This document shows positions 49,317 through 57,831 of a DNA stretch of 64,000 nt, in pieces. Where the stretch lies: positions 62,001-126,000 of the forward strand of contig NZ_JAAIJZ010000002.1 of assembly GCF_011752005.1 (NCBI RefSeq), read 5' to 3'. Below the pieces are notes generated by a model. It searched no databases. It was not told where the DNA came from and saw only the letters and a program-made list of their open reading frames with translations. Within the stretch, counting starts at the first letter, position 1. Each line of letters begins with the position of its first letter. The DNA is from Canibacter zhoujuaniae (GTDB lineage: Bacteria; Actinomycetota; Actinomycetes; Actinomycetales; Microbacteriaceae). The position numbers and the translations under genes were made by a program.

Positions 49317-51320
49317 ATGACTGCTTCGTACTCTTTGCGACGCGCACTCGCGGCACTTGTTGCTTTAGTGATTGCGCTAGGTTTTGTATTTACCTCTTCG
49401 AGCCTGCTGGCAACTGCTGCGCATGCAGCAGAAGCTGAAGCCGCTGGCGAAGTGCTGAATGCGAGCGAAGAAGGCTTGCAGATTAAGGCTGTTCTGCAAG
49501 GGCTGGCGCCTGAGGTTGCCAGCGCTGCTGTGGCGCTGGTGCCGGCCGAAGATTACGCAGCGCTCGACAGTGAAGATGGCATAAGCACGCTGCCCTATAC
49601 TGCGGAGCTGAGCGCCGAAGATGGTGCGCTAACGGCGACCGGTTTAGCGGTTGCAGAAAAGCTTGATCGCACCAAACAGTACGAGCTTGTGTTTTGGCAG
49701 TCGGGCACTAAATACAACGCTGACACCAAATATGCGACCGTGCCACTCACTGTAACCCCAGAACATTGGAATGCTGTCTTCCCGCCTGCAGAGCCTGACG
49801 AGACTAGCGAGACTGGTGAGGCTGAACAGCCTGCCACCCCAGCAGCCCCGGCTGATCCGGCCGCACCGAGCGAGACTACCCGGGCTGAGGGGAAGCTCGT
49901 GTGGGGTCTGCTCGAATCATTCCGTAGGTACGTGGTTGGCCCAATTGCACACGGCACGATCACCCCAACCGAACCAGCGGTGGTTAATAAAGACGGCCTT
50001 TTTGAATACCCGCAGCTGAGCGATGCAGCATGGGACGCTGAGAAACAGACCGGGTCTGTGCGCTACAGCGGCGTGATCGTTTTTTACGGACACAATGGTG
50101 CTTTGCAGCGTGTGCTCGCAAACCCTGAAATCGAAGTGATCGATGCCAATAAGGGTCGGCTTTACGTGCAGCACAACGGCGAGCGTTTTGCGCTAACCGA
50201 GATTGATCTTTCCAAGGCTAAGAAGTCCGTTGCAGATGACGGCGCTATTACTTGGGAGGGCGCCAAGACCTACATTGCGAAGGGCGCAAACCTCGCATAC
50301 TTTGAAGAGTTTTATGAAGACGGCAAACAGCTGGAAGACATCACCTTCACTGTTGGTGCCAATCTAAAAACTGAGGACTCTAGTGAGGCCGAGGCCCCGA
50401 ATCCGCCGGTGCTAGCTCCGGCTCCCGCCCCGCAACCGGCACCGCAGCCTGCGCCACAGCCGGCTGTGAAAAATGACGCACCAGCTGTGCTCGGGGCGGA
50501 AGTTGGATGCTTCACCTGGGGAGTTTCAACCTCCTTCGGCCGCTACGTTGGCGAGGGCTATGTGGCAGGGCGTGCAACGCTTGTGAAGACCAACGGCACC
50601 GTTACCGCTAACGGAGTTGGCGGCGGCCCGGGCGGGTTTGTGTTCCCGCAGGTCGGCAGTGAGTGGAATGCGAAAAACGGGACTGGCACTATCTACTACT
50701 CCGGCAGCATCAACTACTACGCCCACCACGGGTTGCTGAACCAGACCTTCGCCAACCCTTATGTGCGTGTTGTGAGCGCAAACCGTGCCGAACTGTATGC
50801 AAACGGAGTGCACTGGGGCTCTCTGGCGCTCAAGGGCCGCACAGTCACAGAGCGTGGCGCATCAGTTTTTAACGGCGCAAGCTTTATCCCCGGTGCTGGT
50901 GCTAACGCATTCCTAGGCAGCGGCTTTAACCGCGGTCAGATTGGTTGGGATCCGGCTGTTTCGTTCATCGCGGGCAGCTCAGGCAGCGTCTGCGGTTCTG
51001 GCGCTAGCGCTGGTGCCGCCGCAGCATCAGGCGCTGTGGTTGTTGCCGCAGGTAACCAGCAGGCAAACAATTCCGGCACCGAACTTGCGGCGAAGCAGGC
51101 AGCGGCGAAAGCAAAAGATAAGCAAAAGCTTAAAGTTGCAAAAACTGAGAAGCTATCCGCTGCGTCTGAGTCAGCTGCAGAAGATAAACCACAGGCTGTG
51201 CAGGCGGGAGTTATTGCAAACGCCGGCGCTGATATCTGGTGGTGGGTTGCTGCTGCGCTCACAGTTCTTGCAGCCATCATGCTCTTACTCCTAGTTCGTG
51301 CTCGCAATCAACAGGCTTAG
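49317..51320 (+). CDS. htaA: HtaA-like surface haem-binding protein with two HtaA domains
   Basis: 667 residues from ATG 49317 (GGAAGG 4 nt upstream; the ATG at 49305 has no such site). Signal peptide to about residue 38, an N-terminal region of about 150 residues, HtaA domain 1 from about 191 (LVWGLLESFRRYV; Tyr205, His259 in FYGHNG), a Pro/Ala/Gln linker at about 365-385, HtaA domain 2 from about 395 (FTWGVSTSFGRYV; Tyr410, His470/471 in YYAHHG), and a C-terminal membrane anchor WWVAAALTVLAAIMLLLLV. The Tyr and His match haem-binding positions known from Corynebacterium HtaA. Extracts haem at the surface. Confidence 0.92.
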   Translation: MTASYSLRRALAALVALVIALGFVFTSSSLLATAAHAAEAEAAGEVLNASEEGLQIKAVLQGLAPEVASAAVALVPAEDYAALDSEDGISTLPYTAELSAEDGALTATGLAVAEKLDRTKQYELVFWQSGTKYNADTKYATVPLTVTPEHWNAVFPPAEPDETSETGEAEQPATPAAPADPAAPSETTRAEGKLVWGLLESFRRYVVGPIAHGTITPTEPAVVNKDGLFEYPQLSDAAWDAEKQTGSVRYSGVIVFYGHNGALQRVLANPEIEVIDANKGRLYVQHNGERFALTEIDLSKAKKSVADDGAITWEGAKTYIAKGANLAYFEEFYEDGKQLEDITFTVGANLKTEDSSEAEAPNPPVLAPAPAPQPAPQPAPQPAVKNDAPAVLGAEVGCFTWGVSTSFGRYVGEGYVAGRATLVKTNGTVTANGVGGGPGGFVFPQVGSEWNAKNGTGTIYYSGSINYYAHHGLLNQTFANPYVRVVSANRAELYANGVHWGSLALKGRTVTERGASVFNGASFIPGAGANAFLGSGFNRGQIGWDPAVSFIAGSSGSVCGSGASAGAAAASGAVVVAAGNQQANNSGTELAAKQAAAKAKDKQKLKVAKTEKLSAASESAAEDKPQAVQAGVIANAGADIWWWVAAALTVLAAIMLLLLVRARNQQA

Positions 51321-51333
51321 GAAACTTTAAATA

Positions 51334-52188
51334 ATGCAGAAAACATCAATTAAACGTACGTTTGCAACCGTCGTTGCCGCAGGAGCTGTTGCATCATCGC
51401 TGGTGCTGGTTCCGGCAACCATCGCTGCGGCTCATGACGAGGCTGAGCACTGCCAGGTGACCGATGGCACGCTGACCTGGGGTGTAAAGACGAGCTTCCG
51501 CTCGTATATCTCAGGCTCAATCGCTAACGGCGCTTGGGAGGTTTCTGAGGGCGCGGCCTATGAAACCCCAGATTTTATTTTCGGGGGCGGATCAGGTGAG
51601 GGTAACCCCAGTGATCTGACTGTGGGCGTTTCAATGCCCGGTAAAGTGCAGTTTACGGGGCACAACGGTGTGCTCAACCTCATAATCTCAAACCCGACTG
51701 TGCGCCTTGATGGCGCCGAGAGCGCAACTCTGCTGCTTGACGTCTACTCAAACGACACCTCCGGCAAAGAGAAGGTGAACGCAAAACAGGTTGAGATGGC
51801 GCACATCGATACCAGCAAAGCGCTCGAACTGAACAGCGAAACCTGGTCAATTAATGGCGCGCCGGCAACCCTCACCGAGGCGGGCGCAGAAGCTTTCGGC
51901 GGATACTATGTCGCGGGTGAAGAGCTCGATCCGATAACGCTGACAGCGGGTAATTCAACCTGTGTGAAAAACGCTTTGAGTGGCGGTGAAGCCGCTGAAG
52001 AGAGTGACAGCGCTGACAGCAAGACTGCAATGGAAGAGTCGCAGGCTGCTCCGGTTGTTGATGAACAGAAACCGGCAAACAGTGGAACCAACTGGGTGCC
52101 AATCGCAATTAGTGCGGTCGCTGGCGTGGCTGTGGTCGGCGCCGGTATCGCCCTCCTGCGCGGCGGGAAGAAACGCACTGAGCAGTAG
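51334..52188 (+). CDS. HtaB-like haem-binding protein with one HtaA domain
   Basis: 284 residues. Signal peptide to about 33, a single HtaA domain from about 40 (LTWGVKTSFRSYI with Tyr58; QFTGHNG with His110), an acidic linker rich in Glu/Ser at about 223-250, and a C-terminal membrane span WVPIAISAVAGVAVVGAGIA with basic tail. It should relay haem between HtaA and HmuT. Fourteen bp after htaA, same operon. Confidence 0.88.
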   Translation: MQKTSIKRTFATVVAAGAVASSLVLVPATIAAAHDEAEHCQVTDGTLTWGVKTSFRSYISGSIANGAWEVSEGAAYETPDFIFGGGSGEGNPSDLTVGVSMPGKVQFTGHNGVLNLIISNPTVRLDGAESATLLLDVYSNDTSGKEKVNAKQVEMAHIDTSKALELNSETWSINGAPATLTEAGAEAFGGYYVAGEELDPITLTAGNSTCVKNALSGGEAAEESDSADSKTAMEESQAAPVVDEQKPANSGTNWVPIAISAVAGVAVVGAGIALLRGGKKRTEQ

Positions 52189-52195
52189 CTACAAG

Positions 52196-53035
52196 CTACA
52201 CTACTTCGTGAAACTCACACACGGGCGCGAGAGACCGCAGTGGCAGCACTAGCGGCTCGCCCGTGCGTGGGTGCGCGATAACCTCAACAGGAGTGTCATA
52301 AACCTCTGAGACCGTCTGTGAGGTTAGCACTGTGCGCGGGGTGCCGATAGCTTGTAGGCGACCCTTCTTTAAGAGCGCAATCCGGTCTGAATAAGCAGCC
52401 GCCAAATTCAGATCGTGCAGCACCGTAATCACAGCGCTACCCTGCGCTGCTAAAGCGCGGGCGGTTTGCAGCACAGCTTCCTGATGCTTCAGATCGAGCG
52501 CCGCCGTGGGCTCATCGAGCATAACTACCTGCGCACGAGTGGCAAGCACACGCGCGAAACTAACGCGGGCCCGCTCACCGCCAGACAGGCTTGGAACGCG
52601 ACGATCCGCAAGATGCGTGACCTCTGCAACCTCCATCGCCTCCGCGATTGCTGCTTCATCATCGTGATCGAGCGGTGTGCGCTGCCAGGGTGCGCGCCCC
52701 ATTTCTACAACCTCACCCGCGCTGAACGGGAACATCAGCTTGTGCTCCTGCAGCAGCACAGAGCGCCGCCTGGCGAGATCCTTCAAAGACCAATCAGCTA
52801 TCGGGTAGCCGCAGAAGTCAACCTCACCGGCTGAGGGCGTCAGCTCACCAGATAGTGCGGCTAGCAGAGTTGATTTTCCAGCGCCGTTGGGGCCGAGCAG
52901 TGTTAGCACCTCGCCGGCGTGCGCCTCGAGATTTATGTCTTCGAGAAGGTTGCAGTCGCTTCGTGTCACGCGCAGATTGCGTGCGGCGCAGATTGCGGTG
53001 CCGCCCGGTAATGGAATTGGAATGGTTGCAGCCAT
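52196..53035 (-). CDS. hmuV: Haem ABC transporter ATP-binding protein HmuV
   Basis: 279 residues. Walker A LLGPNGAGKSTLLAALSGE, signature LSGGERARVSFARVL, Walker B VVMLDEPTAALD, H-loop TVLHDLNLAAAYSD, all intact. A GTG at 53047 would lie directly on the AGGAGG ribosome site, so I place the start at ATG 53035, just after the hmuU stop. Its 3' end converges on htaB with a 7-bp gap. Confidence 0.93.
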   Translation of the reverse strand: MAATIPIPLPGGTAICAARNLRVTRSDCNLLEDINLEAHAGEVLTLLGPNGAGKSTLLAALSGELTPSAGEVDFCGYPIADWSLKDLARRRSVLLQEHKLMFPFSAGEVVEMGRAPWQRTPLDHDDEAAIAEAMEVAEVTHLADRRVPSLSGGERARVSFARVLATRAQVVMLDEPTAALDLKHQEAVLQTARALAAQGSAVITVLHDLNLAAAYSDRIALLKKGRLQAIGTPRTVLTSQTVSEVYDTPVEVIAHPRTGEPLVLPLRSLAPVCEFHEVV

Positions 53036-53037
53036 AT

Positions 53038-54108
53038 TTAACCCCACCCTCCTGCAGATTGACGTGTGCGACGCAGCAGCCAGAAGAAGAACGGGCCGCC
53101 GATAAGAGAGGTGATCATGCCAATTGGGAGATCCGCCATCGGAACCAGGGTGCGCGCAGCAACATCAGCAAGCGTTAAAAGCAGTGCGCCGCCGAGCATA
53201 CTGGAGAGCAGCAGCGGGCCGTGCGCAGGGCCCAAAATGCCGCGCATAATGTGAGGGATCACAAGACCGACGAACGCGATAATCCCTGTGAAGGCGACCG
53301 ACACGCCAACAACTAGCGCGACCACAATGATGACACTCAGACGCAGCAGCTCGACGTTCACACCGAGGTGTCTGGCGTTTCGCTCACCGAGCGATAGCAG
53401 GTCGAGTTTGCGTGCAACCAGCAGGCTGCAAAGAGCGCCAACCATAAGAACTGGAAGGATCACCCAAACCTCAGCCCAACCGCTGCCGGCCATTGAGCCC
53501 AGCTGCCAAAAGACTATTTGTTCGCGGCTGCTTGTGTCTCCAATAAACATCATGAGGGCGATACCTGCGCCGCAGATAGCGTTCACTGCGATACCGGTGA
53601 GCACGAGCGTAACAACCTCAGTTTTACCGCCGCCGCGGCTGAGGAAATAGACGGTTAGTGTCGCTATTAGGCCGCCGGCAAAAGCCATTAAAGCGGTTGT
53701 CCAGCCGCCCCAAAAGGTGATGCCAAAAACAATGGCGATGCCGGCGCCGAGTGCGGCTCCGGAGCTCACCCCAACAACGCCCGGCTCTGCCAGTGGGTTG
53801 CCAAAAATTGCCTGCATTAGAAGACCTGCAAGCGCCAGCGCTGCGCCGACGAGCGCGGCAACCGCAATGCGCGGAAAGCGAATCGACCAGAGCGTGTCTA
53901 ATGCTTTTGGATGCTCGGGCAGCGGCAGCCAGTCGATGCCAACTTTATTAAGGATTGCGCCCATGACCTCAGCGGGTGAGGCGCTCACTTGACCGAGCAT
54001 CATCGAGACAACAACGGTTGCAAGCAATAAAATGAGGAGCCCAAAATTGAGCACTGCGGCGCGCGCAGATCGGGCTGCTGGGTTTGGTGCGATTGATGGT
54101 TTTGGCAT
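53038..54108 (-). CDS. hmuU: Haem ABC transporter permease HmuU (FecCD family)
   Basis: 356 residues with about nine to ten hydrophobic segments. FecCD motifs: LWSIRFPRIAVAALVGAALA, LAEPGVVGVSSGAALGAG, LGERNARHLGVNVELLR, and FVGLVIPHIMRGILGPAHG. Imports haem across the membrane with HmuV. Divergent from hmuT, with a shared iron box between them. Confidence 0.93.
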   Translation of the reverse strand: MPKPSIAPNPAARSARAAVLNFGLLILLLATVVVSMMLGQVSASPAEVMGAILNKVGIDWLPLPEHPKALDTLWSIRFPRIAVAALVGAALALAGLLMQAIFGNPLAEPGVVGVSSGAALGAGIAIVFGITFWGGWTTALMAFAGGLIATLTVYFLSRGGGKTEVVTLVLTGIAVNAICGAGIALMMFIGDTSSREQIVFWQLGSMAGSGWAEVWVILPVLMVGALCSLLVARKLDLLSLGERNARHLGVNVELLRLSVIIVVALVVGVSVAFTGIIAFVGLVIPHIMRGILGPAHGPLLLSSMLGGALLLTLADVAARTLVPMADLPIGMITSLIGGPFFFWLLRRTRQSAGGWG

Positions 54109-54137
54109 AAAAATTTACTCTGTTATTCAGTTCAATC

Positions 54138-54156
54138 TTAGGGTAGTCTTACTAAC
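54138..54156. promoter_or_regulatory. DtxR/IdeR-like iron box between hmuU and hmuT
   Basis: TTAGGGTAGTCTTACTAAC matches the DtxR/IdeR consensus at 13 of 19 positions and lies in the 90-bp divergent intergenic region, so it could control both hmuUV and hmuT. Confidence 0.6.
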
Positions 54157-54198
54157 CGCAGATAATAATTTTCTGGAACCTGTGAAGGGGTCGCCAAA

Positions 54199-55317
54199 AT
54201 GGGGCGTAAAAAAGTGTCTTTGGCAGCGAAAATAACGGCGTTAATGGCTGCCGTAACTCTTGGTTTATCCGGATGCGCTAGCGGATCCGCATCTGATACG
54301 GCTGACGCAAACTCAGCGCCAAAATTAGCGCCTTTGAGTGAGCTGACACCGGTAGATAATCCTGCAACATACGAAGGCCCGTCTACCGTTTTGCTGCCGG
54401 AGAATGATCTGCAGCCGCTCGACAGCAAAGTTGAGCAAAAGCTCCCCGTGACGGTGACCTCACGACCTCCGTCGGGTGAGAGCGAAGTGACTGTAAAATC
54501 TACTGAGCGGATAGTTTCGCTGTCACTAACCGGGGCGCTGTCAGACTTTATCTACGCATACGGCTTTGGCGACAAAATCGTTGGAGCCGATATTTCAACG
54601 GATCTGCCCGGTCTGGATATTCCTGTTGTGACACAGGGCGGGCACAATGTGGACGCTGAATCTATTCTTGAGCTGAACCCTGACCTGGTGATTTCTGACG
54701 GCACAGTCGGCCCTATTGACGTCATCGAACAGCTTCGTGATGCGGGGGTTGCAGTCGCTTTTGTGCGCTCTGCGAGCACTTATGAAGAATCGTTTGAGCA
54801 GGGGCAGCAGGTTGCAGATGTGCTCGGCGTGAGCGCGATGGGTGCTGAGTTGCGAGAGTTCTATGAGGCAAAAATCGAGGCAAAAATTGCTGAGATAAAG
54901 GCGCTTGTGCCCGCAGACCCTGAGAAACTGCCGCGGGTAGCTTTCCTTTACATGCGCGGGCCTGGCGTTTTCTTCCTGTTTGGGAAGGGCACCGGAATTG
55001 ATACCATCCTGGATGCGCTTGGAGCGGTTGATGTTGCTGAGGAAATTGGCTGGGAGGGCCATAAGCCAATGAACGACGAGGCGCTCGTTGCGGCAGACCC
55101 AAATCTAATTCTTGTGATGACTAAGGGGCTTGAAAGCGTTGGGGGAGTTGACGGTATGCTCGAGACGCATCAGGCGGTTGCTCTAACCGATGCGGGTGAG
55201 CGGCGTCGCATTGTAGATGCGCCTGACACCAGAATTTTCTCAGGTGTGACCCGGGCCGCTGATACGCTCGATGGTTTGGCGCGAGCATTCTACGCACCCG
55301 ACAGCCTGAAGGGATAG
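54199..55317 (+). CDS. hmuT: Haem-binding lipoprotein HmuT
   Basis: Substrate-binding component of the haem importer. 372 residues. Signal peptide with lipobox LGLSGC (lipidated Cys26), then a PBP2 (helical-backbone) fold: RIVSLSLTGALSDFIYAYG, VGADISTDLPGLDIPVVTQGGHNVD (two lobes start), PDLVISDG, and FLYMRGPGVFFLFGKGTG. Its TAG stop forms part of the -10 of the following gene. Confidence 0.92.
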   Translation: MGRKKVSLAAKITALMAAVTLGLSGCASGSASDTADANSAPKLAPLSELTPVDNPATYEGPSTVLLPENDLQPLDSKVEQKLPVTVTSRPPSGESEVTVKSTERIVSLSLTGALSDFIYAYGFGDKIVGADISTDLPGLDIPVVTQGGHNVDAESILELNPDLVISDGTVGPIDVIEQLRDAGVAVAFVRSASTYEESFEQGQQVADVLGVSAMGAELREFYEAKIEAKIAEIKALVPADPEKLPRVAFLYMRGPGVFFLFGKGTGIDTILDALGAVDVAEEIGWEGHKPMNDEALVAADPNLILVMTKGLESVGGVDGMLETHQAVALTDAGERRRIVDAPDTRIFSGVTRAADTLDGLARAFYAPDSLKG

Positions 55318-55320
55318 AAT
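55315..55320 (+). promoter_or_regulatory. -10 element of the LytR_C gene, overlapping the hmuT stop codon
   Basis: TAGAAT, whose TAG is the hmuT stop; then 6 nt, then GTG 55327. Confidence 0.6.
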
Positions 55321-55326
55321 TGCAGC

Positions 55327-55905
55327 GTGACAGAGCAAAAGAGTGAGACCCGTGGAGCGCAGAAACTGAAGTTTCCACAGGATCGCTTTGATGATATTCC
55401 GATCGGCGGCGGTCGTGACGCCAAGATCGGTGCGCATCGCGCTGTGCCACGCCCCGCATTCTTTGGAAAATGGGTGCTCACGGTTTTAGTGCTCACCATA
55501 ATTGTTTCTGCTTTAGGCATCTTATGGATCACGCAGTGGAGCGGGGGCGCTGCTGTTGCTGACCGCGTTACAGCAGCTACTAAAAACGAAAAAGTTGTGG
55601 CTGAGCTCGACCCGGAAGCTCGTGTCATTGTTGTGAACGGAACTACGGTCTCTGAGCTCGCTGACAGTGTGGCGGGTGAGATTTCTAACCGTGATTTAGG
55701 GCAGGTTCAGTTCACAGATATTGCTGCCGACAGTGATGTCAAGATCTCCGCTGTGTTCTATGCCGATGACGCCTATGAGGGTGCCGCTATCGCGCTGGCG
55801 CGTGAGCTTGGCGGAGTTAGCCACTATAAGAGCGAGACCTATGCGGAGCAGCCAGCTGACCTGGTTGTGCTCTTAGGGAGTGATTATCAGGGCCCCGGTC
55901 GCTAA
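55327..55905 (+). CDS. LytR C-terminal-domain protein
   Basis: 192 residues. Cytoplasmic N-terminus of about 52, one membrane span (VLTVLVLTIIVSALGILWIT), and an external LytR_C domain from about 95: VIVVNGTTVSELADSVAGE, SAVFYADDAYEGAAIALARELG, DLVVLLGSDYQG. The family is the accessory C-terminal domain of LCP proteins found alone; likely cell-envelope related. Confidence 0.85.
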   Translation: MTEQKSETRGAQKLKFPQDRFDDIPIGGGRDAKIGAHRAVPRPAFFGKWVLTVLVLTIIVSALGILWITQWSGGAAVADRVTAATKNEKVVAELDPEARVIVVNGTTVSELADSVAGEISNRDLGQVQFTDIAADSDVKISAVFYADDAYEGAAIALARELGGVSHYKSETYAEQPADLVVLLGSDYQGPGR

Positions 55906-55948
55906 CTTGCTGACTTTTTAGTGTTGAGACTCTGTGAGCTAGACAGGC

Positions 55949-55976
55949 TTGTCTGCCGACAGCGTTTAACTATAGG
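55949..55976 (+). promoter_or_regulatory. Probable groEL promoter
   Basis: TTGTCT (55949-55954), 16 nt, TATAGG (55971-55976). Both CIRCE elements would lie in the transcribed leader. Confidence 0.4.
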
Positions 55977-56002
55977 AATTCGCTGAGAAACCGAGAATGC
56001 CG

Positions 56003-56029
56003 TTTGCACTCTCAGGGTGCGAGTGCCAA
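56003..56029. promoter_or_regulatory. CIRCE-like operator 1 (HrcA site)
   Basis: TTTGCACTC, 9 nt, GAGTGCCAA: one mismatch per half against the CIRCE consensus, correct 9-nt spacing. Confidence 0.75.
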
Positions 56030-56036
56030 AATTGAG

Positions 56037-56063
56037 TTAGCACTCAATGGCGAGGAGTGCTAA
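56037..56063. promoter_or_regulatory. CIRCE operator 2 (HrcA site)
   Basis: TTAGCACTC, 9 nt, GAGTGCTAA: perfect CIRCE, 72 bp before the groEL start. Confidence 0.95.
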
Positions 56064-56134
56064 TTTCTGCGCTCCTCGTAACTGGTTTTGTTGGTGCTGT
56101 AACCAAAACAAACCTGCCGAGAAGGGGCAAAGAA

Positions 56135-57754
56135 TTGGCAAAAATTATTGCTTTTGACGAAGAAGCACGCCGCGGTCTTGAGCGTGGGCTGAACACCCTC
56201 GCTGACGCGGTTAAAGTGACCCTCGGCCCACGCGGTCGCAACGTTGTGCTTGAGAAAAAGTGGGGCGCACCAATCATCACTAACGACGGTGTTTCAATCG
56301 CTAAGGAGATTGAGCTTGACGATCCGTATGAGAAGATCGGCGCTGAGCTCGTTAAAGAGGTAGCGAAGAAGACCGATGACGTTGCCGGTGACGGCACCAC
56401 AACAGCTACCGTTCTTGCGCAGGCGCTTGTGCGTGAGGGCCTACGAAATGTCGCTGCCGGTAGCGATCCAATCGCTATCAAGCGCGGTATTGAGAAGGCT
56501 GTTAACGCTGTTAACGCGAAGCTGCTTGAGAACGCAACCGAGGTTGAGACCACAGAGCAGATCGCAGCTACCGCATCTATTTCAGCGGCGGATCCTGAGA
56601 TCGGTGAGCTCATTGCGCAGGCGATTGACAAGGTCGGTAAAGAGGGCGTTGTCACCGTTGAAGAGTCAAACACCTTCGGCACCGAGCTGGAGCTGACCGA
56701 AGGTATGCGCTTTGACAAGGGCTTCCTCTCTGCATACTTCGTCACCGATGCAGATCGTCAGGAAGTTGTTTTCGAGGATCCATACATCCTCATCGTGAAC
56801 AGCAAGGTGTCAAACATTAAGGATCTGGTGCCTGTTCTTGAGCAGGTTATGCAGTCTGGTAAGCAGCTTGTGATCATCGCTGAAGACGTTGAGGGAGAGG
56901 CTCTCGCAACTCTCGTACTGAACAAGATTCGCGGCGTTTTCAAGTCTGTCGCAGTGAAGGCACCAGGGTTTGGCGATCGCCGTAAGGCAATGCTGCAGGA
57001 TATTGCGATCCTCACCGGCGGCCAGGTAATTTCTGAAGAGGTTGGCCTGAAGCTTGAGAGCGCAACCATCGATATGCTCGGCACCGCACGCAAGGTGATT
57101 ATCACCAAGGATGAGACCACCATCGTGCAGGGTGGCGGCGAAGAAGATGCTATCGCCGGTCGTGTTGCGCAGATCCGCCGTGAGCTTGAGAACACCGACA
57201 GCGACTACGATCGTGAGAAGCTGCAGGAGCGTCTTGCCAAGCTTGCTGGTGGTGTGGCCGTTATTAAGGCTGGTGCAGCGACCGAGGTTGAGCTGAAGGA
57301 GCGCAAGCACCGCATTGAAGACGCCATCCGCAACGCTAAGGCAGCTGTTGAAGAGGGTGTGCTCCCCGGTGGTGGCGTTGCTCTAATCCAGGCTGGCACC
57401 GCTGTGTTCGACTCACTCAAGCTTGATGGTGACGAGGGCGTTGGAGTGCGTATCGTGAAGGCTGCTATCGAGGCGCCACTGCGTCAGATTGCAACCAACG
57501 CGGGTCTTGAGCCGGGCGTTGTTGTTGATCGCGTGTCACAGCTCGAATCAGGTTTCGGTCTGAACGCTGCAACAGGTGAGTACGGCAACCTGGTTGAGCA
57601 GGGCATCCTCGACCCAGCTAAGGTGACCCGTTCAGCACTGCAGAACGCTGCATCTATTGCAGGTCTGTTCCTGACAACCGAGGCTGTTGTGGCTGAGAAA
57701 CCAGAGCCAGCAGCTCCTGCTGCGGCTGACCCAGCTGCGGGTATGGACTTCTAG
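56135..57754 (+). CDS. groEL: 60 kDa chaperonin GroEL
   Basis: 539 residues from TTG 56135 (AAGGGG upstream), giving the normal AKIIAFDEEARRGLERG start; the longer frame from 56057 begins inside the CIRCE. Seen: VTLGPRGRNVVLEKKWG, NDGVSIAKEIEL, VAGDGTTTATVLAQ and GIEKAVNAVNAK. It ends in ADPAAGMDF, the Gly-Met tail of housekeeping-type (GroEL2) actinobacterial chaperonins. No groES gene lies next to it. Heat-shock control by HrcA is implied by the two CIRCE sites. Confidence 0.97.
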   Translation: MAKIIAFDEEARRGLERGLNTLADAVKVTLGPRGRNVVLEKKWGAPIITNDGVSIAKEIELDDPYEKIGAELVKEVAKKTDDVAGDGTTTATVLAQALVREGLRNVAAGSDPIAIKRGIEKAVNAVNAKLLENATEVETTEQIAATASISAADPEIGELIAQAIDKVGKEGVVTVEESNTFGTELELTEGMRFDKGFLSAYFVTDADRQEVVFEDPYILIVNSKVSNIKDLVPVLEQVMQSGKQLVIIAEDVEGEALATLVLNKIRGVFKSVAVKAPGFGDRRKAMLQDIAILTGGQVISEEVGLKLESATIDMLGTARKVIITKDETTIVQGGGEEDAIAGRVAQIRRELENTDSDYDREKLQERLAKLAGGVAVIKAGAATEVELKERKHRIEDAIRNAKAAVEEGVLPGGGVALIQAGTAVFDSLKLDGDEGVGVRIVKAAIEAPLRQIATNAGLEPGVVVDRVSQLESGFGLNAATGEYGNLVEQGILDPAKVTRSALQNAASIAGLFLTTEAVVAEKPEPAAPAAADPAAGMDF

Positions 57755-57770
57755 TCTCTTAAAGCAAATT

Positions 57771-57803
57771 TTGGGGCGGCAACCAAACTGGTTGCCGCCC
57801 CAA
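57771..57803. terminator. Bidirectional terminator between groEL and the carboxylase gene
   Basis: TTGGGGCGGCAACCA (57771-57785) and its exact complement (57789-57803) around a 3-nt loop, with A/T-rich flanks on both sides. Confidence 0.88.
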
Positions 57804-57831
57804 ATATTATTTAGAAGCTTTAACCGAGTGG

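Noticed and set aside
50410..50465. Short tandem repeat in htaA
   Set aside because: It is the coding sequence of a Pro/Ala/Gln linker between two domains, not a mobile or CRISPR-like repeat.
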